Shown here piece after piece: positions 59,872 through 64,000 of a stretch of 64,000 nucleotides of DNA. The notes below the pieces were generated by a model. That model ran no database searches. It was not told where the DNA came from and saw nothing but the letters and a program-made list of their open reading frames with translations. Position numbers and translations under genes: made by a program. How positions within the stretch are numbered: the stretch's first letter is position 1; each line of letters begins with the position of its first letter. Location of the stretch: NCBI GenBank assembly GCA_002419055.1, contig DIFI01000013.1, positions 62,001-126,000 of the forward strand, written 5' to 3'. This DNA is from Peptococcaceae bacterium UBA5752. GTDB lineage: Bacteria; Bacillota; Dehalobacteriia; UBA4068.

Positions 59872-60915
59872 ATGAAAAAAATTATTCTATTATTGATTCT
59901 CATATTTTCTTTGCTGATTTCGACATCTTCGGTAATAGCAGCCGAAACAACGGATAATTCGCAAACGACGGCAATTGAACAAAGCAAATATCAAGATATA
60001 TCGGGCTGCTGGTTTGAAAACTCAGTAGAAAAATACGGTTACCCCGATATTTTCGCTAACAGCAATCAGATGTTCTACCCTAATAATAAAATAACAAAAA
60101 TGGAGTTCGTGCGGATGCTTCATCAAGCATTGAATATAAATATTAATTACTTTGCCGCAACCAACATAAGCGATTATTTTAATGATGTTGATAACGGTGA
60201 TATCGGGGCAAGCGAACTTTATGATTTAGTAACATCCGGTATCGTAGATAAAGAAAACAGTTTCGGACCAGATGAGCAGCTAGACAGGGATGAAATGGTA
60301 CATTATATCATCAATGCGCTTGATTATGTTACCAATGGTGAATACGCGATGATCCTAATAATGCCAGTACCGTTTGCCGATGACGCCCAAATCAATACCT
60401 ATTATAAAAACGATATCGTGAAAGCCGTAGTATTGAAAATAATCAACGGCAGAGGCAACAATATGCTGTATCCCAATCAGGGAGCAACCCGTGCGGAAGC
60501 AGTTACAGTCGTAGATCGGCTAGTGACTTTGTTAGACGATTTTAATACCGATGTTGCGGTTGAAACAACAGCAACTGAGACTAACAACGGACTGCAAATG
60601 ACACTTGCTATCACAAATAATAGTGATACTACTATTACTATCGATCATAGTTCAGGCCAAAAATACGATTTTGACTTGTTAGATGCCCAAGGTGAAACTT
60701 TATACTGTTGGTCCGCCGATAAAGCATTTATGATGATGATGACTACAACGCAGATAGCGCCCGGCGAAAAAATTGAATTTACTGAAGTGCTTGATAATCA
60801 AACTTATCAACCAATCAAAGCTAAGGTTAATTCTGTCAAGGTATATATAATCGGTACATCGCAAGACTTTACAATTAATTCGAATGGCTATACGGCTATT
60901 TTTACCGTTAATTAA
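59872..60915 (+). CDS. Secreted SLH protein with BsuPI-type domain
   Basis: A 347-residue exported protein: signal peptide to about residue 24 (SVIAA|E), then three diverged SLH repeats (YQDISGCWFENSVEKYG, DYFNDVDNGDIGASELYDL, PFADDAQINTYYKNDIVKA), and a BsuPI-like beta-sandwich from about 225 (MTLAITNNSDTTITIDHSSGQ, PGEKIEFTEVLD). BsuPI is the Bacillus intracellular proteinase inhibitor domain, here on the outside. AAGGAG precedes the ATG. It is divergent from the receptor gene, with 300 bases between the two starts, and convergent with the next SLH gene. Confidence 0.82.
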   Translation: MKKIILLLILIFSLLISTSSVIAAETTDNSQTTAIEQSKYQDISGCWFENSVEKYGYPDIFANSNQMFYPNNKITKMEFVRMLHQALNININYFAATNISDYFNDVDNGDIGASELYDLVTSGIVDKENSFGPDEQLDRDEMVHYIINALDYVTNGEYAMILIMPVPFADDAQINTYYKNDIVKAVVLKIINGRGNNMLYPNQGATRAEAVTVVDRLVTLLDDFNTDVAVETTATETNNGLQMTLAITNNSDTTITIDHSSGQKYDFDLLDAQGETLYCWSADKAFMMMMTTTQIAPGEKIEFTEVLDNQTYQPIKAKVNSVKVYIIGTSQDFTINSNGYTAIFTVN

Positions 60916-60944
60916 TTGTAATTTCTTAATATACTAAACATACA

Positions 60945-60974
60945 AAAACGGGGAGCAAATTTGCTCCCCGTTTT
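60945..60974. terminator. Bidirectional terminator, 30-base perfect palindrome
   Basis: AAAACGGGGAGCAAA followed directly by its reverse complement, with TTTTAT on the plus side and TTTTTGTATG on the minus side. It serves both convergent SLH genes. Confidence 0.9.
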
Positions 60975-60999
60975 ATATTCACTATTATATTTACTAGTC

Positions 61000-62199
61000 T
61001 TAAATACCTACCGGTTCTGTACCGGTACCGCTGTAAGTGCCGAAGTTATCATAGTAACCTGTGCAGTTGATCACACCGTTGTTTACAATCGTGCCTGTGG
61101 TTTCGTTTTTGAGACTTCCGCCGTTACCGGTTACGGTAATTGTACCGCTGTTGGTTAAGGTACCAAAGTTGTTAAACTGACCGCCGCGATCCATCTCCAT
61201 TTGGCCTGCCGCCGCTACGGTAACTTGTCCATGATTGATCAAGTCACTCATATAAACCCCCAAAAAACCGCCTTCGCCAACAATAATACTGCCCGTGTTA
61301 TCGAAATCAACGCCGCCCAGTGTAATATTGGCATTAACGGTCAAAGTCGCGCTATTGGAAACATCCAATTCGATAATTGTCAGAGGCTTATTGATGGTAA
61401 TATCCTCGTTAATTGCAAAGGCTGCCGCATATTCAATTTCCGTCACGGCAGTATCAGCCAAAGCGCCTTTGAGTTCCGCCAAACTCTTAACAGATGCAAC
61501 ACCGTCGGTTACCACATATGTAGTCGCCGGTTCTACAGGTTCTACAGTATTAATATCTCCCGCAGTCTGCTGAGCCTGACTGTATTGATCCGCTGTAAAC
61601 ACACCAGCACCCATTAACTTTGCTGATAGCGTTTGACTGCCGTCCTTCAAATTGGTATCAAGCGCTGCCCAAGAAACAAGCACAACGTCGGCTCGTAAGA
61701 AATTATCAGTATCAACACCATCGGTTAGAATGCCAACCGATTGAGCAAGAGTATCCGGTTCACTCCAGGAAAAGTCGCCGACTGCATCGTTATAGCCCAA
61801 AGCACGCAGTACAAAGGTTAAATACATATCGGAATTAGCATTGCTTGTTCCAAATTCTGTAGCGGAAACCCCTTTGGTTAAACCATTTACATAAGCATAG
61901 CCAACATATTTATCGGCCCAAGACGCTACATCGGTAAAGGGATGGGAATAACTACCGTTCAGGGCTTCAGATTCTTTACCAAGAACCCGGATCAGCATCA
62001 CCAATGCCTCTGTTCTGCTGGGGGCTCTGCCTAAATCAAATTCCGTATCGGACACTCCCTTAAATAATCCCAATTGCTTAAGCGCTACCGCTTGCTCAGT
62101 TGCTTCGGTATTATCTGCCGCATATGCCGGCACAGCCATCATCAAGCCCATAACAAGTATTAAAATAAGTATTAAAAGACCTTTGCTTTTTAGCTTCAT
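61000..62199 (-). CDS. Secreted SLH-like protein with beta-helix-like C-terminus
   Basis: A 399-residue exported protein: signal peptide to about residue 27 (VPAYAA|D), then diverged SLH-like repeats with LKQLGLFKGVSDTEFDLGR, FTDVASWADKYVGYAYVNG and LTKGVSATEFG. After a Val-Glu-Pro-rich linker near residue 215, the C-terminal 150 residues form short repeats with Gly-Asn turns (ATLTVNANITLGGVDFDN, TLTNSGTITVTGNGGSL, TGTIVNNGVINCTG), the pattern of a right-handed beta-helix. AAAGGAG precedes ATG 62199. It may be a surface carbohydrate-binding protein. Confidence 0.78.
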   Translation of the reverse strand: MKLKSKGLLILILILVMGLMMAVPAYAADNTEATEQAVALKQLGLFKGVSDTEFDLGRAPSRTEALVMLIRVLGKESEALNGSYSHPFTDVASWADKYVGYAYVNGLTKGVSATEFGTSNANSDMYLTFVLRALGYNDAVGDFSWSEPDTLAQSVGILTDGVDTDNFLRADVVLVSWAALDTNLKDGSQTLSAKLMGAGVFTADQYSQAQQTAGDINTVEPVEPATTYVVTDGVASVKSLAELKGALADTAVTEIEYAAAFAINEDITINKPLTIIELDVSNSATLTVNANITLGGVDFDNTGSIIVGEGGFLGVYMSDLINHGQVTVAAAGQMEMDRGGQFNNFGTLTNSGTITVTGNGGSLKNETTGTIVNNGVINCTGYYDNFGTYSGTGTEPVGI

Positions 62200-62257
62200 A
62201 TTTAGATACTCCTTTACTTTTATTTATATAAAATATTAACAAATAAAAACATCTCAA

Positions 62258-62278
62258 AGGTGTGCATATTGCACACCT
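62258..62278 (-). terminator. Terminator of the Ser/Thr kinase gene
   Basis: AGGTGTGCA and TGCACACCT form a 9-base-pair stem with a 3-base loop, followed on the minus strand by TTTGAGATGTTTTTATTTG. Confidence 0.65.
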
Positions 62279-62306
62279 AATGACTATTTACTCATATTTC
62301 CGGCTA

Positions 62307-63938
62307 TTATTGATAAATGATATCAAATTCTGCCTTAGCTGCTATGGTCTCCGCTACATCGCACATATTTTGACTCACTTCCACAAGCCGCAAACGTGGA
62401 AGATCAAGAAGTGGCGAAAGATCTAATACATTAGTTTCCGATAAGTAAATTTCCTCAAGCAATGGGTAAGCATCAATGCCATCAAGTGATGCCACCGAAG
62501 CTTTTCTAATCACAAGTTTCTTAAGCGAATCAATTCCGTTAAACGCCGCTATTGACTTTACTTTTGTATAGCCAACATCAACCACTTCCAGGCGAGTACA
62601 ACCGCTGAGACTTTTTAAATCCGAAACATTAGTTTCAAATAGGCCTAATGCATTTAATGATGCCAATTCAGCCAGCGGAGAAACATCCTCAATGGGGTTA
62701 TGCTTTAATTCAATATTTTCCAGATATATACAATCCGACAGCAGCGTCAGGTCACTGATATTCTGATACGCCAGCCATATTGTACGAAGATTTTTCATTC
62801 TTTTAAGATCGCTAAGCGAGTCGATATAACCCCTTATCACCGTTCCGTCATTGGCCATAAAGCATTTGTTATAGTCATTAAACATCTCTGGGTTTGCCGC
62901 TGCTTTATTGCCAAAAACATATAGATCGGTAACAGATAATAGTTCTTGTTCAGAAATCGGCTGATTATCATCTTTGCCCAAAGCCAACCGCACCGCTTGT
63001 TCAATCAGCGGTTCCTCAAATGTGACGTTTGCGGTTTGCCCCATAGATGCATCATCCTCTTTTAAACTAACATCATCTCTATTATATGCAACGCCTAAAA
63101 TCGACGCTGCAATTACCAAAACTAAAACGGCGGAAGCAATTGCTTTATGCCGCAAACTGCGCCCGGTTAAAGCATCCTTTACCCGAGCAGCGCTGCTATA
63201 ACGATCTTTGGGCGCAAAGGCTGTGCACTTCTTGACTATATCTGCCAGCCGTTTAATTCGAATATTGGATACTGCTTTCTTCACTTCGGTTTGGCCGGTT
63301 AAAAGCCAGCAAAGCAATACTCCAAGCGAAAATATGTCCGAACGGCTGTCGGTTTGGGAAAATCCGTATTGTTCGGGTGGCGCAAATTCCTGTGTACCAA
63401 AAAACACTGTATCATTGGATGATTGCTCATCATAGACGCGTGAAATACCAAAGTCGATCAGTTTAATAGCGCCGGTATCATTGACTATGATATTCTGCGG
63501 TTTGATGTCTCGGTGGATCACCGACGGCGTTTGACTATGTAGATAGCTTAAAATATCACAAAGCTGTACACCAAAAGATATGATCTGTTTTTGCGAAAGA
63601 CTATTACTCTTGGCCATTTTATCGAGTGGCGTGCCTTCCGCATACTCCCGTACCACACAAAGCATCTGCTCATTTTGAAACTCTTCGGTAAACGCAGGCA
63701 ACCCCTTATGGCTAAGCCTTTTTAGTAAATCACTCTCAGTAGTATGAGATAAAAGAGAAGCATCGGTATAACATTTAACAACGTAATATATACCAGTTTG
63801 GCGTTGACGTGCCAACAAAGTTTCTCCTGTCGGCTTGCTGGCCAGACACTCCAGCAGCTGATAGTTTTGCAGCAAGCCATCAGGGTAGCGACTATCATCA
63901 AAACTGCTCAAAAAGTCATCCAAGTCTGCTTCTGCCAT
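62307..63938 (-). CDS. Transmembrane Ser/Thr protein kinase with extracellular leucine-rich repeats
   Basis: A 543-residue Hanks-type kinase. The catalytic domain (about 25-255) has VVKCY with the ATP-binding Lys (~55), VIHRDIKPQNIIVN (~142) and LIDFGISR (~163), then FFGTQEFAPPEQ and SDIFSLGVLL. One transmembrane helix lies at about 268-286. Outside are about 250 residues with internalin-like repeats (LRTIWLAYQNISDLTLLSD, IELKHNPIEDVSPLAELAS, LGLFETNVSDLKSLSG, IYLSETNVLDLSPLLDL). The sensor therefore differs from the PASTA repeats of PrkC. GGAGG lies 11 bases before ATG 63938. It is next to an SLH gene and near the two-component system. Confidence 0.9.
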   Translation of the reverse strand: MAEADLDDFLSSFDDSRYPDGLLQNYQLLECLASKPTGETLLARQRQTGIYYVVKCYTDASLLSHTTESDLLKRLSHKGLPAFTEEFQNEQMLCVVREYAEGTPLDKMAKSNSLSQKQIISFGVQLCDILSYLHSQTPSVIHRDIKPQNIIVNDTGAIKLIDFGISRVYDEQSSNDTVFFGTQEFAPPEQYGFSQTDSRSDIFSLGVLLCWLLTGQTEVKKAVSNIRIKRLADIVKKCTAFAPKDRYSSAARVKDALTGRSLRHKAIASAVLVLVIAASILGVAYNRDDVSLKEDDASMGQTANVTFEEPLIEQAVRLALGKDDNQPISEQELLSVTDLYVFGNKAAANPEMFNDYNKCFMANDGTVIRGYIDSLSDLKRMKNLRTIWLAYQNISDLTLLSDCIYLENIELKHNPIEDVSPLAELASLNALGLFETNVSDLKSLSGCTRLEVVDVGYTKVKSIAAFNGIDSLKKLVIRKASVASLDGIDAYPLLEEIYLSETNVLDLSPLLDLPRLRLVEVSQNMCDVAETIAAKAEFDIIYQ

Positions 63939-63999
63939 ACTCTAGATCTCCTCCCAGCAAAGATTCTCCCAAATCGTAAAGCATACTTTGTGTTTCTAC
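63916..63999 (-). CDS. Possible C-terminal end of an upstream gene (runs off the right edge)
   Basis: One minus-strand frame stays open from the edge, reading VETQSMLYDLGESLLGGDLE before a TGA at 63916-63918, 23 bases inside the kinase gene. The acidic, leucine-rich composition and the overlap with the kinase start fit the end of a coupled gene, but only 27 codons are visible. Confidence 0.35.
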   Translation of the reverse strand, partial: VETQSMLYDLGESLLGGDLEYGRSRLG

Positions 64000-64000
64000 A

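Overview
The window comes from an AT-rich, strictly anaerobic member of the Bacillota. The evidence is a [FeFe]-hydrogenase maturation set (hydE, hydG, hydF), a ferredoxin-linked indolepyruvate oxidoreductase (iorAB), accessory genes for selenium-dependent molybdenum hydroxylases, a c-di-GMP-I riboswitch pair, and several S-layer-homology (SLH) proteins together with a CsaB pyruvyl transferase. The class (Negativicutes or Clostridia) cannot be fixed from sequence reading alone. No rRNA, tRNA, CRISPR array, prophage or intact insertion sequence was seen.

Layout. 1-9.5 kb: gyrB-gyrA (gyrA runs off the left edge), a YkgJ-type cysteine-cluster protein, a YitT membrane protein, a hypothetical, a cysteine-rich (possibly spore-coat) protein, and a mscL-ilvB-ilvN run. 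9.6-26.8 kb is an envelope and polysaccharide region. It holds a UDP-ManNAc dehydrogenase, a three-gene GT2 synthase / HEAT-repeat / membrane-anchored glycosidase operon, an ABC exporter, and an operon with an SLH phosphodiester glycosidase, a glycosyltransferase-CsaB fusion, a second glycosyltransferase, a DUF4330 protein and an O-antigen-ligase-type polymerase. 26.9-31.9 kb: yedF behind a 7-bp tandem repeat, facing the TM1266-hydE-hydG-hydF operon, which has a leader that looks like an attenuator. 31.9-47.7 kb is metabolic: ilvD-ilvN-ilvB with a strong promoter, a molybdenum-hydroxylase accessory operon with a ModE-YqeC fusion, pyrE, comB, an exported acetolactate decarboxylase, iorAB, argH, a phosphate transporter and two small conserved proteins.

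47.7-64 kb is a surface and signalling region. Tandem c-di-GMP-I riboswitches precede a secreted transglutaminase-like protein. Then come a 1769-residue SLH adhesin-like protein preceded by a 28-codon ORF, a NarL-type response regulator, a membrane histidine kinase overlapping a gene for a receptor with a binding-protein-like domain, a multi-pass membrane part and a degenerate kinase-like tail, two further SLH proteins, and a membrane Ser/Thr kinase with extracellular leucine-rich repeats.

How they may work together (inference): CsaB and WecC could make a pyruvylated, ManNAcA-type cell-wall polymer to which the SLH proteins bind. c-di-GMP, the two-component system and the Ser/Thr kinase would adjust the surface proteins and exopolysaccharide. 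The metabolic genes describe an amino-acid and pyruvate fermenter. The window has two acetohydroxyacid synthases with different active-site residues and an exported acetolactate decarboxylase.
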